A DNA stretch of 64,000 nt from Ophiobolus disseminans (Eukaryota > Ascomycota > Dothideomycetes > Pleosporales > Phaeosphaeriaceae): assembly GCA_010093685.1 (NCBI GenBank), contig MU006233.1, forward strand, positions 682,001-746,000, in the 5' to 3' direction. Position 1 is the first letter of the stretch. Every line of letters starts with the position of its first letter. The notes below the pieces were generated by a model. The model saw nothing but the letters and a program-made list of their open reading frames with translations. It ran no database searches and was not told the DNA's origin. Made by a program: the position numbers and the translations under genes. Below are positions 10,856 to 21,848 of this stretch, one piece after another.

Positions 10856-11914
10856 ATGAAGTTCTCACTCATTGGCGCCACTCTCGTGGTTTTCGTCGCA
10901 GGGCAGATCCCCACCGCATTTCCCGAGTGCTCCGTTGCCTGTCTGGCCAGCAGCGTCGCAAAGGTCGGATGCGCCCTCAGCGACGTGATTTGTCAATGTT
11001 CGAACGCCTTTGCCATTAGTGCAGACACGGCGGGTTGCTTGACCGGGAGCTGCGGCGCCGCAGAACTCGGCATTTTCAGCGCCGTGGCCGTGAGATTGTG
11101 CGAAAAAAATGGATTCTCTCTCGACGACGTCCCTGAACTGAAGGCGCGCACGGACAAAGCCCTGCATGAGAACGGACATGAGGATGCCGAAGAGGAAGAG
11201 GGAGAGCAAGAGGAAGATGGACAACAGCAAAATGGTAAGTCACAATTCACTCCACACGTATCCTGACAATTACTGATTAAACCAGTCATTTACTCTACGC
11301 CCCCATCGAATTCCGAGACCACTGAGACCGATACTCGATACCCGAGCCCTGTTCCGATCGTCCACCCAACGGACCCATGTGCTACTGTCACTCTCACTGT
11401 CACATCCACCGTCCAAGTAACGAGCAAAGTCAGAACCAGACCCCCACGTAGTACCCTCACACTCACATCAACGGTCGAAGTAACGAGCACGCTCGGAACA
11501 ACATCCATCTACAGCACTCCTACACTCGAGGCAACATCCATTTACAGCAATCCCACAATCGAAACAACATCTGTTTACGGAACTCCCACACTCGAAACAA
11601 CATCCATTCATAGTACCCCTACGCTCGAAACAACATCCATTCCCAGCACTCTCACACTCGAAACAACATCCACTTACAGCACCCTCACACTCGAAACAAC
11701 ATCCATTTACAGCACCCCGACGCTCAATAGCACGAGCCAGTCGCCGTACTGGCCGACAGGCACTGGAAGTCAGACGCCTATTACAACCTTCACGACGGGT
11801 ACTGGCGGGTACAAGCCGACTTCCGCGCCGCCTCCGTATACTGCGGCGGCGATTGCGATGCGCGTGCCAGGTGCTGTTGCTGGCGTGGTGGGGTTGGCGG
11901 CGATGGTGTTGTAA
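10856..11914 (+). CDS. CFEM-domain GPI-anchored surface protein, 335 aa
   Basis: Exons are 10856-11234 and 11286-11914, with a 51-nt gtaagt...cag intron. A signal peptide (MKFSLIGATLVVFVAG) is followed at residues 17-85 by a complete eight-cysteine CFEM domain: PECSVAC, GC, DVICQC, GC, SC and LC in the canonical order. It includes the Asp before the ICQC pair that serves as the axial haem ligand in characterised CFEM proteins. A strongly acidic Glu/Asp/Gln linker follows, then a Thr/Ser-rich stalk with seven 11-residue repeats, and a hydrophobic C-terminus (AVAGVVGLAAMVL) fitting a GPI-anchor signal. CFEM proteins act at the cell surface, capturing haem or iron or acting as virulence-related surface proteins. 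Which applies is unknown. The acidic linker is unusual for the family. Confidence 0.92.
11501..11731 (+). repeat. Seven 33-bp repeats coding for the Thr-rich stalk
   Basis: Seven in-frame 33-bp units encode variants of TSIYSTPTLET. The units differ mainly at single bases. They form the stalk that would hold the CFEM domain away from the cell wall; copy number is likely to vary. Confidence 0.9.
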
Positions 11915-12251
11915 GATATAAGGGTGGGGAAGCTTTGGTTTTGTTTGGGAAGTGTGAAGATTATCTAGTTGTTGAAAAATGGAGTTTTAATATCCCAAAT
12001 AGGAACTAATACATTCTCATTTATGGAGTGCATGGATGCACTTGACTGCATATCTAACGCGTATCAGGACAGCATGTATAAAGGATACTGTGTTGTGCGC
12101 AGAGCTACTCGCATTGTGTTTGAATTTGCAAAGAGGGTCCGGCCTGCCATTGTTCATTCCGTCATACATGCTTCAAGACCTTTAGGTTCAGACTGGTACT
12201 GAACCCAGCCAGGGTGCGACAACCTGGTTGTCGGGCAACATTGTTACGACT
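11915..12251. other. Short convergent intergenic region
   Basis: It lies between the plus-strand CFEM gene and the minus-strand membrane-protein gene and holds only 3' flanks. No gene is seen. Confidence 0.5.
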
Positions 12252-12896
12252 CTATCCCTGCCAATTGGGGTCCTCGGCTTGCAGTTGGCGGGCATATTCC
12301 TCGTCGCTCGTGGTGTTGTCAACGCCGATGTTTGCCTCCTCTCCCGTAAGTGCGATGGGACCCTGCTTGTTGGCAGTCATACAGCAAGAGTAAAACAAGC
12401 TGGCCCACATGAAGACCCTAAAGCTGATTAGCACGTTGAGATCTCCAGGGACGCGGGAATGAACTTACCAGTTGAAGAAATGCATCCACAGGATCCATCC
12501 ACGGTACCTGTTGATCTTCACACCACCCAGCCAAAGGCCGTTCGAGATTGGGAGCTGGTCACCATGACCGGATGGGCACGACGCCATCCACAAGATGAAT
12601 CCAACGATGTATAAGCCAACAGCTGAGAGCATCTTGAACAGCTGGTACTTGACATATTTGTCCTTTGTGAGTAGACCCTTGGAGGCGGCGACCTGCTCCC
12701 TACGGAGGAGGATTGTGTTCGTAACGGCCGTGAAAATAAGCGAGTAAAGAAGACCAAAGGTGAACTTCGTGCGCTTCGCAGGCACGACTGCGGTCAAAAA
12801 GGTGGCAAAGATTGTGAGCATGATGAGGCTGGCTTGCGCGATGTGCAACGCCTTGAGGCGAGGCGACGCATCATCTGGAAGGCCGAGGAACTTCAT
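12252..12896 (-). CDS. Small integral membrane protein, 199 aa, two exons
   Basis: Exons are 12896-12469 and 12423-12252. The intron is only 45 nt (gtaagt donor, gctaatcag branch and acceptor). Splicing replaces the stop that would follow HFFNW and joins in phase to CFRVFMWASLFYSC. The protein starts MKFLGLPDDASPRLK and has four or five hydrophobic helices with short loops, a MARVEL-like pattern seen in many fungal plasma-membrane or eisosome-type proteins. The C-terminal 40 residues are hydrophilic and end EEYARQLQAEDPNW. No catalytic motif is visible, and the MARVEL resemblance is only of topology. The gene is convergent with the CFEM gene. Confidence 0.82.
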
Positions 12897-13215
12897 GTTT
12901 GGATGTGATGGCTGCTGTACTCGTTGAAAGAATGACGAGGTCGATGGAAAGGATGCATGCGAGCATACGGAGTCGTTGCGCCTTTATCAGCGGGGTCGAG
13001 GTTGACCGGTCAGCCCTAAGAACAACGAAGGATCGGGGTGGCTATGCTCCAAGGCCGGATCCGACATCTTTTCGATACTCAAGGTCGTATAATCCTTGTT
13101 GGGTGTGTGCTGCGATTGGTCCTGGTGCCTGAAATTATGTGCGCGATACCCAAAGTGTTTCAGCGTCAGCGCGGCGCGGTAGGCAGGCTTCCGTCAGCCC
13201 GCTACAACGTCGCTT
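12897..13215. other. Intergenic region
   Basis: Upstream region of the minus-strand membrane-protein gene and 3' flank of the EthD-like gene. No gene is seen. Confidence 0.5.
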
Positions 13216-13956
13216 CTATTCATCGAGCAAAATGAGCTCATAGGTGTTGATGTCCTCTACATGCGTGAAAGCTCCGTTCACAGTGCCGGTGATTGATTTT
13301 GCCCAACGTTCCTTGATTGATAGTGTTGGAGGCTCTGGCAATGAGAGCTCTAGGAGCAAGATGATTCTGCCGGTGGCCTGGTCACCACAGCTGCTGCGCG
13401 CCCGATCGAAGTGTACGCCATCATAGGAAGCGCTTGAGCTGCAGATACTGGTGATGATAAGGTCTTCTTTTGCGATACTACATCGCTCCATTCCAGACAT
13501 TGTAAAACTGCCCTTGTGGAAACGTTCGCTCAGCAGCTTTACGTGATCGTAGCCAGACTCTTTCGCAGGCAATGTCTGAATGACAGCAAGTACCAAGTAT
13601 AGCGATGCTGACTCTTCCGTGTCGCCAGGCTCGGGTGACATTGGCTTGGTCCACGACAGCTGGCAGGCTGACCGGTTCATCGCAGCCAGACAAGGCATGA
13701 AACGCCTGGTTCGTGGTGTTGGATCATTGAGCGCTTCAAGGTACTCTTTGGACTTCAGATCTCGAACGTGTGTCACCTCATACCATGCGAGATACTCTGC
13801 TGACCCCAAGGCACGATACCGACGCGCACGCTGGAATCCTGGTAAGCGCAGTCGCTCAGGGAGGTGCTCTCCGGTCCACCAGTCGTTCAATGCATCTTCG
13901 TCCGTAATTTTACGATCAATACCACCCCAGAGGACTAGCAGACCATCCACATTCAT
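13216..13956 (-). CDS. EthD-like dimeric alpha/beta-barrel protein, 246 aa
   Basis: A single exon runs from the ATG at 13954-13956. The frame is open further up to 14007, but the domain begins right after this Met. Residues 1-100 (MNVDGLLVLWGGIDRKITDE, WWTGEHLPERLRLPGF, RARRYRAL, YLAWYEVTHV) follow the EthD/ferredoxin-like barrel pattern: a strand, a helix with a W..EH motif, LPGF, then strands. The C-terminal half looks like a second, more diverged barrel unit (SASLYLVLAVIQTL). EthD-like proteins include decarboxylases, accessory proteins of ether or polycyclic compound breakdown, and tailoring enzymes of secondary metabolism. No such pathway neighbours it here, so the substrate is unknown. 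It is cytosolic, without signal peptide. Confidence 0.8.
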   Translation of the reverse strand: MNVDGLLVLWGGIDRKITDEDALNDWWTGEHLPERLRLPGFQRARRYRALGSAEYLAWYEVTHVRDLKSKEYLEALNDPTPRTRRFMPCLAAMNRSACQLSWTKPMSPEPGDTEESASLYLVLAVIQTLPAKESGYDHVKLLSERFHKGSFTMSGMERCSIAKEDLIITSICSSSASYDGVHFDRARSSCGDQATGRIILLLELSLPEPPTLSIKERWAKSITGTVNGAFTHVEDINTYELILLDE

Positions 13957-14757
13957 ATTGCGTATGCGAGTAGCTGAGGCGGCGGACGTGAAGACGACTG
14001 AGAGCAATTGTGTACCTGGGAAGAGCTTGTCGATAAATTTGATGATGTCTGGGAAGTCCTTGCGCTAGGATCATATTGTCGACAGCGGTTACCGTGAGTC
14101 TACTCTTAAACGAGATGGTTGTGCGGGTGATGAGTTGAAGGAATGGTTGGCCTGTTTTTGGTGTTTCATGTGGGTCCGCCTGTGCGTACTTAGCTCCAGG
14201 CCAATCTCTGCACGGGGGTGGCGACTATCTGTCCACCCTGCATCTCTCCCTGACTTTGTCGAGCAAGAATGCTCTCCACGTTTCCGTTTGTGCAGCAGAT
14301 TTCACGAGTTTTCATTTTCATACTTCGCTTGCCATGGCTAGATCCACCTGTCAATGGTGGCGATGGTCACAGATAAGAGCATCCGACATTCCCGGTCCTA
14401 GCTTCATTGCGACAGCAAGGCACAGACGGCAAGGTCGTGAGATGAATTTCTAGCGCGCAATTGGATCCTTCTGTGCCAGGCAGAAGAACGCTTATGTAGG
14501 ATAAGCACCAACACTAACTCTACTTTCGTACTAGTCCTGGTCATGGCTGAAGCTTCATGGCAAACTCAGGGGAGTCTAAAAAGAAGCTTGCGCCTATAAG
14601 TCGGGCGGCGCAACGCCTTCAGGCCTTGAGCTGTCGCCATTCACTTTTATCGTAATACCATATTTTAATCGAAGCCACTCTTTCAGGTCTTTGTACCCCA
14701 CACATACAATCAATCATACCAATCAATCCACCACCAAGACCTCGGATCAGAACGATC
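13957..14757. other. Intergenic region between divergent genes
   Basis: About 800 bp between the minus-strand EthD-like gene and the plus-strand GPI-protein gene; it must hold both promoters. No gene is called. Confidence 0.5.
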
Positions 14758-15471
14758 ATGCGCCAATCATTCGTCATCCTCTCAATGGTCAGCAGCATGG
14801 CTGTCGCCCAGGACACCATCCCGTTCTTCTATCCGGAAGGTAAGCCTTCAACGCCTTCACCTATTTGTTCACCCATCCCAAACACATTCTGATCACGTAT
14901 CATAGGAGCCGAAGTCGTCGACCCAGTAGCCACGATAAAGAACGTCAAGCCCTCTGTGACCGAATTTAGCATTGCATGTCCCACAAACGTCGACTCCAAC
15001 GACTGCGGATGGGGGCCAGGCATGAACTACACGATCTCGGCGAAGACACACTACCAAGTTTCAATGGCATATGACTCGTTCGCCATGAGCCTTGCTTGCG
15101 ATCACAACACGAAGGCTTCTGAGATGACGTGCACTGTCAGCATGACAGGTGGCAATTTTGATAACGTGGAGCCGCAAACAGCCGTATTGAAGGGCAGCGA
15201 GATCGTCTTCAACACCGCTACTATCGTTCAAGGGAGGAACTTGTTGAGCATGGGTGCTGCGAGTGCCACGCCAACTGGGGGCCTCGTTACCAGCGCAGGC
15301 TTGATGACGGATGCTAGTCCCAAGGCTACAGGCTCAGCTGCGCGTGCTCTCCAAGGCAATGCTACCGGTTCTGCTGCTCCTGCCCAGCAGACTGGTGTTG
15401 CTACAAAGTCTGGACTTCAAGTCGTCGTAGCAATTGTGATTGCTGGTGTGGCTGTGCTGAGTGTTTTGTAA
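14758..15471 (+). CDS. GPI-anchored Ser/Ala-rich cell-wall protein, 215 aa
   Basis: Exons are 14758-14839 and 14906-15471, with a 66-nt gtaagc...tag intron in phase. The start MRQSFVILSMVSSMAVAQ is a signal peptide. Residues 30-130 form a small globular part with a few Cys residues (IACPTNVDSNDCGWG, LACDHN, MTCTV). A Thr/Ala/Ser-rich linker follows, and the C-terminus is a hydrophobic segment (LQVVVAIVIAGVAVLSVL) fitting GPI attachment. Many Pezizomycotina have such a protein at the cell wall or plasma membrane; the function is not known. It could equally stay as a single-pass membrane protein. Confidence 0.88.
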
Positions 15472-15817
15472 TCTATTCTTCACCAAGAATATCTATATCC
15501 GATCGCATGATCCTCATTCACAAACTTACTTGTGAAAGGATCTTCGTCGAGAAAGTAATTTATACAGCATTGATGTCCTGGTGACATGCTATTCGCAAAC
15601 ATGTGCGCTTTTCCTAGTCATACTTGTGTGACCATGGCACCTAAGGATTGCGTTTCCCGGTCGGTCATGCACTTGGCCTTTGCGCTTGTCTGTAGTCATC
15701 TATCTTCAACTCTAGCAATCACTCATCGTTTCCACATGATACAAAAGCCTCCATGCTCATCCTATTTATTTCCAATTCATCACTTTACAAACCCCTGCTC
15801 TGCACGATAATTCCAAG
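15472..15817. other. Intergenic region
   Basis: 3' flank of the GPI-protein gene and upstream part of the broken BTB gene. No gene is seen. Confidence 0.5.
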
Positions 15818-16811
15818 ATGAACCACCAGTACGACTACTTCAGAACTCAGAGGAAATAAGTATCTCTTTGCTTTGCGCTACTTTGAGACATACTCTGCTA
15901 ATACACGTTAGGCTTCTGGATAGCGAAACGCACTCCGACTTCTCTATCATCTGCAGTGATGGTACGACAAGCAAAACATTCAAGGTTCACAAAGCGATCA
16001 ACTGCAACAGATCTTCTTACTTTCGAATCTTGGTCAGACAGGATGAATGGAAGGAGGGTGAAGAGAACCAGATTTCCGTTCCTGGAGATTCAACCGCCAT
16101 GGAGTACGTTCTGCAGCATATGTACGGTCTAGACTACGAGGTAACAAAGACACCACCAACACGCAACGCGACAATTGGTATCTGCATGACAAACTGGCTG
16201 TACATCTACCTGAATCGCGGCATGCGAGGCCGACTTCACCATGGGCTCACCCACATTAACTCTCCGACAATGGCAGCGGCCGTAGCGCTTGTTCAGAATC
16301 AAACCCTCATACGGTTGATACTGCTCTCAATGAAGTCGTCGTGCAAGGCGACCAAATCAGTGAACAGATGGCCACGGAACTCTTACAGCTCTTCAAGCAG
16401 GATGGAGCCACCAACGGTCCAGCATGGTATATCGATAACCATGACGACGGAGATTTCACTCATGCGAAAATCTACGAATTGGCCGATTCCTTTCAAGTCG
16501 ATGGCCTCTATGAACTTGCCCTCAAGAGAAGTCTGGGCGATCATGAATTAACTTCCGACGTGCAGAGTCGCAGAGACGCTGTCTCATATCTCATGAGTGG
16601 AAGGATCAACCAGCAGGATGAGAACAGCGTCTACATGAACATCGCTCACGCACTGTGGACCGATTTGCACCGCTTTGGTCTCTGATCACACGCACGGGAG
16701 CTAGTCCTCGAGTATCCTGAGTTGCAGAAATATATGGTCTGTGCCTGGTTCCACGACGATTCGGCGAGCGGAGAGCTTTGGAGTCCTGTTGAGGACCGTC
16801 CTGATTGGTGA
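15818..16811 (+). pseudogene. BTB/POZ-domain gene, degraded (frameshift and in-frame TGA)
   Basis: A possible first exon (MNHQYDYFRTQRK, ATG at 15818) runs into TAA before a usable donor. From 15912 a BTB domain is readable (THSDFSIICSDG, FKVHKAINCNRSSYF, then MEYVLQHMYGLDYEV). The frame is lost around 16210-16290 and the C-terminal half resumes in another frame (LNEVVVQGDQISEQMATELL, then FTHAKIYELADSFQVDGLYE). That half meets a TGA at 16683 with homologous-looking sequence open beyond it (ARELVLEYPELQKYMVCAWF) to a stop at 16809-16811. The TGA would be a single C-to-T change from CGA. BTB proteins are dimerising adaptors, often for cullin-3 ligases. This copy is probably inactive, unless the frame change is an assembly error. 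Confidence 0.65.
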
Positions 16812-17177
16812 GTAAACGATGAAGAGGTAGGGGATTGAGTGGCAGGTAATGGGGTGTCTGTCTATAGGGTAAGTGGCTGGCTGTGGTAAGTTGAGTGTTA
16901 CATTTGTGATCACATTGCGGACATCTTTGCTGGGCAAGGTGAGGAAGGGAGGGTCATGGCATCCATCGTTGCACACGCGAGGATGATCGAGACCTATTTC
17001 TAGGCGTTGGTCTTTCAAATTGTTTTGTATCTCATCTTCGCTTTTCGAATTTTGTCTAACGTGAAACATCGTAAACGTGTGATCCCTGCAATACAAAAAC
17101 CTAACTCACCAGCCTATTTTTGAGCTGCGCTCCGAATATCTCATCAACGAGGTTCGGTTCGTGACCATAGTGCGGCT
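16812..17177. other. Convergent intergenic region
   Basis: It lies between the plus-strand broken BTB gene and the minus-strand BTB gene. A 131-codon minus frame (16701-17096) overlaps the former and has no signature; it is not called. Confidence 0.5.
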
Positions 17178-17999
17178 CTAAGCATAGTCAACCTCTTCGC
17201 GGACGCGTAGGTGAGCATCCAACCAAGATCTGACATCTCCGTCGTCGACCCAGAGACCTGGATGTGCCTTCAGCACGTCGATGAGCACCTGTCTCAGTCC
17301 GCGGTTATATTCCGGTGTGTTCGAGAAAGCCTTCTCTAGAGCGTTCTTCAACTGCAACTTGTCGTCCTGCCAGTGGACATGCAGCACCTCGACGACTTTC
17401 TGCTGCGCAAAAGCCATCAGTGTCCTCATGCCGAAGTAATCGGCGATGGAATAAACGTGGATGTGCGCTAGCAGATGATTTGGAGATGTTGTCTTCCCGG
17501 CACACGGGCACTTCTTCTTGAGGATACCGCCTGCTGATGCTGTTGCATACTTGTATGATGCACGATCGTGGTTGCAGTACTCAGTTGACACGGTTGTACC
17601 ATCAGGAGGAGCGTACGCGCCGGTGTACATGAATTCGAGAACCCAGTACATGATCCTCGGGTCGGCATGCTTGATCTCCACTTTGTTTTCAGTAACCTCC
17701 TAAAGGTGCGGTAAGCATTGAGAGATGTCGAAAAATGAGCTGTGATGTACCTTGCCAGGAAAGCTAAACATGCGCTGGAAGTACGGAGAATTTTCACGTA
17801 AGATCGACTTGTGTGCCATGATACTCCGGCCATCGCCACAGACGACAGTGAAGTCTCCTGTGGCGTCATTGAGGATGTGCTTCGAAGCGTAAGGCGTGGG
17901 TCGTTTCTTCGGAGGCCTCGGTGGAGAGATGTTGAAGCCAGCAGCGCGAGGGGTCGGAGTAACCTGACCGAGTGCAAGTCTGTTTTCCTTCAAGTTCAT
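17178..17999 (-). CDS. BTB/POZ-domain protein, 256 aa, two exons
   Basis: Exons are 17999-17751 and 17699-17178; the intron is 51 nt (gtacat...ttag, phase 0). The start is the ATG of MNLKENRLALG at 17997-17999, because the longer frame to 18020 begins with GTG. Residues 45-105 are the BTB fold: GDFTVVCGDGRSIMAHKSIL, SPYFQRMF and, after the intron, MYWVLEFMYTGAY. A loop with several Cys and His residues follows (EYCNHD, KKKCPCAG). The C-terminal helices (HIHVYSIADYFGMRTLMAFA, YNRGLRQVLIDVLKAHP) resemble those of the tandem BTB family at 29.7-35.4 kb. It is the most diverged intact member in the window. It is probably a protein-protein interaction adaptor; partner and cullin binding are not shown. 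Confidence 0.85.
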
Positions 18000-18938
18000 T
18001 GTTGCGGAGTTCTGCCGCACAAAAGCGATTGTGGCAGCCGAGTCGCAGTAAATGATATGCGTAGTAGAAGAAGGTTAGTTCATAGATCAGGGGCTTGTCT
18101 TGCTCTTATAACGATGAGTAGTGAGAAAGGTACATGTACTTTATGCTGCTTCGGGCTAGCGAACAACGTGGCTATTCGGGGTGAGACAAGCCCAACATTC
18201 TCAACAAAGTCTTTGCGAGCTTCAGAGTGAAGGCGAAGTGACTGCAAAGGAACTTCAGGGTGAGGAAGAGACTAAAAGATGTTTGAGGTGAACCTAGTGA
18301 TGAAATAGGTGGAATCAGCGTGCGCAAGCACTGTAGAATTTGGTAGTCATTGGAACTTTGCTCACTCGTCCCTCACATGTATTAATGTGGAAGCACGACG
18401 GTAGCTATCCCGGACGAGTTCATTAAATTCGCCCGTTGCTTGTTTGGAAAGACCGGCGTATAGATATGCGAAGTTCAGCCAAGTCTTCGCGTCAAGAGTG
18501 TAGATTGTGCATGAAGCTTGAACGGATGAGCTGGTGTGATTTTGGAAGCCGATGCTTGCGTGTGTGGATATGTTCATACACTCGACGGCGGCATCATCAA
18601 TGCCGACGAAGTTCGTGACAACAGCAATTCATTGACGGATGAAACCTAAATCGGGGCGAATGCATGTTCGTTCAGATCATGCGACGGGGGCTGAGGCATG
18701 GTCAGAGCGATCCGCCATCCGATCGTGAATGCTTTTTTATCTGTGATGACTAAGCCACGCTAGAGTACAAGCTGATTAGTTAGTCTTATGTCTGTGCACG
18801 TTGTTCTTGCGGTCGGCAACTTCGAATCACTTTCCCACGAACGTGCGAATTGAGCGTTCCATCATACCCATCAGTCATACGAATCTACAGCGGTCATAGC
18901 ATCTAGTTCAGTGCCTTCACTCCTTACCATTCCGAAAC
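18000..18938. other. Divergent intergenic region
   Basis: About 0.9 kb between the minus-strand BTB gene and the plus-strand Zn2Cys6 gene, carrying both promoters. No gene is called. Confidence 0.5.
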
Positions 18939-21197
18939 ATGCCTGCGCGAGATTCACCCTCTGAAGCATTACCGCACGCGCAAACAAATACGGAGCATCT
19001 CATCCAAAAGAGCTTCTCTTGCGTTCTTTGCTCGCAGCGAAAAGTAAAATGCGACCGACGTCCAGGAGGGTGTGTAAATTGTGCCAAGGGTTGTGTGCCA
19101 TGTATCTACAAAGCGCCTCCGCCACCACGGAGGCGGAAGAAGGGAATGCGAGATGTCGATACAACAACTCGGTTAAGAATCTATGAGAATGCACTGCGCC
19201 AGCTTGGGGTCGATCCTGAAAATCTTGTGAAGCAAGAAATACCAAACGATCCTGCCGATGGCGAAGTTTCTGAGATTAACGGCTTTCCGGAGCGCGGTGG
19301 TACTGGCATGCATCAAAACTCAAACTCCACAGCGGAAGTCGGAGTGCTTATATCTGAGAAAGGAAAATCAAGGTACCTAGAGAATGGCATATGGACAAGT
19401 CTTAGAAGCGAGTTTCGCGACACGAAAGAGATACTTGACGAATCGTCGGATGAAGATGATCTTTCTAAGGAATATGACACGCCGGCGCTTAAGTCCATCG
19501 CGCCAAATGGCGCGGGAATATTGTTCGAAAGTCAAGCTTTGTCGATCCACCTCGAATCCTTGCATCCGGAGCCCGGGCAAGTCTTGAATATGTGGCAAGC
19601 CTACCTCGACAACGTTGACCCGTTGGTGAAGGTGTTCCATACACCTACAGTACAGCAGATCATACTCGATGCTAGCAGCGACATGGGACTTATACCTCGT
19701 AATGTGGAAGCGTTGCTTTTTGCAATCTACTGCATTACCGTGGAGTCGCTGAACGACCGCGACTGCTTGTCGATCTTAGGCAGGCCGAAGACCATCGCTC
19801 TTCAGCAGTTCAGGTGTTGCGCGCAACGAGCTTTGATCAATGTCAATCTCCTCCGGACATCGGACATGATGGTCCTTCAAGCATTTACGCTGTTCATAAT
19901 GTCACTGCAGAACTTTGATGCACGGGTGATCTGGATGTGGTCCGGCATCGCTCAACGCATGGGCCAGCGTATTGGTTTACATCGAGACGGCGCTAAGCTC
20001 GGCCTGCCGCCTTTCGAAGTCGAGATGCGAAGGCGTCTATGGTGGCAAATCATGATGCTGGAAGGCTATGCACAGAAGCTAGCAGGAACAGGATCTGCTG
20101 GAACTATTCTCAAAGGTGATGTGTCCATGCCTTCCAACGTCAACGACAGCGATCTTTTTGTAAGTATGAAAGAGTCGCCAAAGGAGCGCGAAGGGGCCAC
20201 GGAAATGATGTTCTTCTTGATAAGATGTCACGTTGGAGAGTTTCTCAAGCGATCGGCTGATAGCCATACAACTTTTGATGGCGTCTGGCATAGACTAACC
20301 TTCAGCGCTGCTCACGTGGCGATCAAAGATAAGGCTATTGGTGAGCTTCAGACGCTCTTCCAGACCAAGTTCTTGCAGTATTGCGACCCGTCTATTCCTT
20401 GGCACTTTATGTGTTCTCAACTAGGGACTGCTATCATATTCATGTTACGTTTCATGGCTCACAGCACCGAGTACTCTAGCGGCGACTTGTCACAGTCTGA
20501 AAAGGATACCATGTTTGACCTCGCGGTGAAGCTCCTCGCGGCTCAAAATCTTGCGTACACGATGAAAGAGATGCAGGGCTTTGTGTGGCATGTGAACCTA
20601 AATTTCCAGTGGAAGGCGTTTGTCTACGTGCTGTCGGAACTACGATACCGCACCAAAGGCGCTCAAGTGGATCATGCTTGGAAAGAAGTTGGGAAATCTT
20701 ATAACTCCCATCCGAGTTTCGACAAAGCTCTTGCGAAAAGGGCGCTACCGATCGCGGTCAACAATCTTACGCTCAAAGCCTGGGAGACTTACCTCGCGGC
20801 ACATGATACTACTCCACGTACTGAGCCTGACTTTATCCAAACGATCCGATATCAGCAAAATCACGCCAAGATTCCTACGAAAACTGCGCAGCAACCCGTC
20901 TCGGAGGTTCCTCTCTTGACTGGAGACGATGCAAATCTCGACGTAAATGGAATCTTTAACGATAGCTATTCAGCGGATGTTGATACCCTACCAACGTTCG
21001 AATGGAATGCATCAGAATTTGCCGTCAATCTAGGCATCGGAAACAACATTTCGGATACAATACATCTAAATGATGCCGCAAATATCAACTGGGAGGCCTG
21101 GGACAGTTTAGTGGTCGACCTTCAGACCAACACCAATGCCGACGACGACATGGCCATCGATCTCTCGACGTTCGATTTCGGGACTTATCAAGACTAG
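18939..21197 (+). CDS. Zn2Cys6 transcription factor with fungal middle-homology region, 752 aa
   Basis: An intronless gene. The zinc cluster is complete: Cys28, 31, 38, 45, 48 and 55 with spacing 2-6-6-2-6 and the basic RKVKCDRR segment, plus an extra Cys52 inside the last loop. A Lys/Arg/Pro linker (PPPPRRRKKG) and a short helical region (LRIYENALRQLGVDPE) follow, the latter possibly a dimerisation element. The fungal-specific transcription factor domain runs from about residue 215 to 560, with its signature near 345-385 (MGQRIGLHRDGAKLGLPPFE, RRLWWQIMMLEG). The C-terminus is acidic with many Asp and aromatic residues (AINWEAWDSLVVDL, DDDMAIDLSTFDFGTY), fitting an activation domain. It is a nuclear regulator with unknown targets. 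Neighbouring BTB and secreted-protein genes are possible but unproven targets. Confidence 0.95.
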   Translation: MPARDSPSEALPHAQTNTEHLIQKSFSCVLCSQRKVKCDRRPGGCVNCAKGCVPCIYKAPPPPRRRKKGMRDVDTTTRLRIYENALRQLGVDPENLVKQEIPNDPADGEVSEINGFPERGGTGMHQNSNSTAEVGVLISEKGKSRYLENGIWTSLRSEFRDTKEILDESSDEDDLSKEYDTPALKSIAPNGAGILFESQALSIHLESLHPEPGQVLNMWQAYLDNVDPLVKVFHTPTVQQIILDASSDMGLIPRNVEALLFAIYCITVESLNDRDCLSILGRPKTIALQQFRCCAQRALINVNLLRTSDMMVLQAFTLFIMSLQNFDARVIWMWSGIAQRMGQRIGLHRDGAKLGLPPFEVEMRRRLWWQIMMLEGYAQKLAGTGSAGTILKGDVSMPSNVNDSDLFVSMKESPKEREGATEMMFFLIRCHVGEFLKRSADSHTTFDGVWHRLTFSAAHVAIKDKAIGELQTLFQTKFLQYCDPSIPWHFMCSQLGTAIIFMLRFMAHSTEYSSGDLSQSEKDTMFDLAVKLLAAQNLAYTMKEMQGFVWHVNLNFQWKAFVYVLSELRYRTKGAQVDHAWKEVGKSYNSHPSFDKALAKRALPIAVNNLTLKAWETYLAAHDTTPRTEPDFIQTIRYQQNHAKIPTKTAQQPVSEVPLLTGDDANLDVNGIFNDSYSADVDTLPTFEWNASEFAVNLGIGNNISDTIHLNDAANINWEAWDSLVVDLQTNTNADDDMAIDLSTFDFGTYQD

Positions 21198-21848
21198 GAT
21201 ATTTCTCACAATACAGGGCACAAGAAATCCAGGGCGCTTCCACTGCTGCTTTTCCGGAGTACTCATTCTACAAGGTGCATCTCTACTTTTGATCAATTCG
21301 AACCGTCGTACGCTTTGAACCTATTCGGTCTCAATAACCACGGTGAACTCTTGACTTGTGATTAGAGCCCTCACCTACTATGGAACACTTAGAAAAAGAT
21401 ACCCTACCCCTTTCCGCTCTGGGCCAATCAAGAAGTACTTCATCTATCCTCACCCATTGTAGCCGTGGACCCAACACAAGAATTACTTCATCTATCCTCA
21501 CCCATGGTAGCCGTGGACCCAACAGAATTCAGGGTAAGGTCCATAATACACGCTTCATAAGGAGTTATGTTTGTAAAGTAGGGTGTATGAGAAACAGCAC
21601 GGATAGGCAATCGAGTTATATCGCGCTTTCCTTATGTGGCCATGCGGGTGTGGGTTGCAGGACCCTTTTTGACAAACGTGTCCGAGCTAATCTCATCGAG
21701 CGTCCTTTCACCTCGCGTCCATCTACCGCTTTACGTCATGCGTGTAACCAGAGGCTAGCCATATAGCGCGACTGGTTTCGCAATCTGTGTTTCCCCTCTT
21801 ACGACCATTGACGACTCGCGTGCCTCCACTCAACGTGCTATCCCTCCA
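21198..21848. other. Intergenic region with a 48-bp tandem duplication
   Basis: No gene. It contains two adjacent 48-bp copies (21429-21524) and the upstream region of the BTB pseudogene. Confidence 0.5.
21429..21524. repeat. 48-bp direct tandem duplication, two copies
   Basis: Copies at 21429-21476 and 21477-21524 share TTCATCTATCCTCACCCAT and the following gtagccgtggacccaaca, and differ at only a few bases. It is a recent duplication outside any called gene. Confidence 0.85.
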
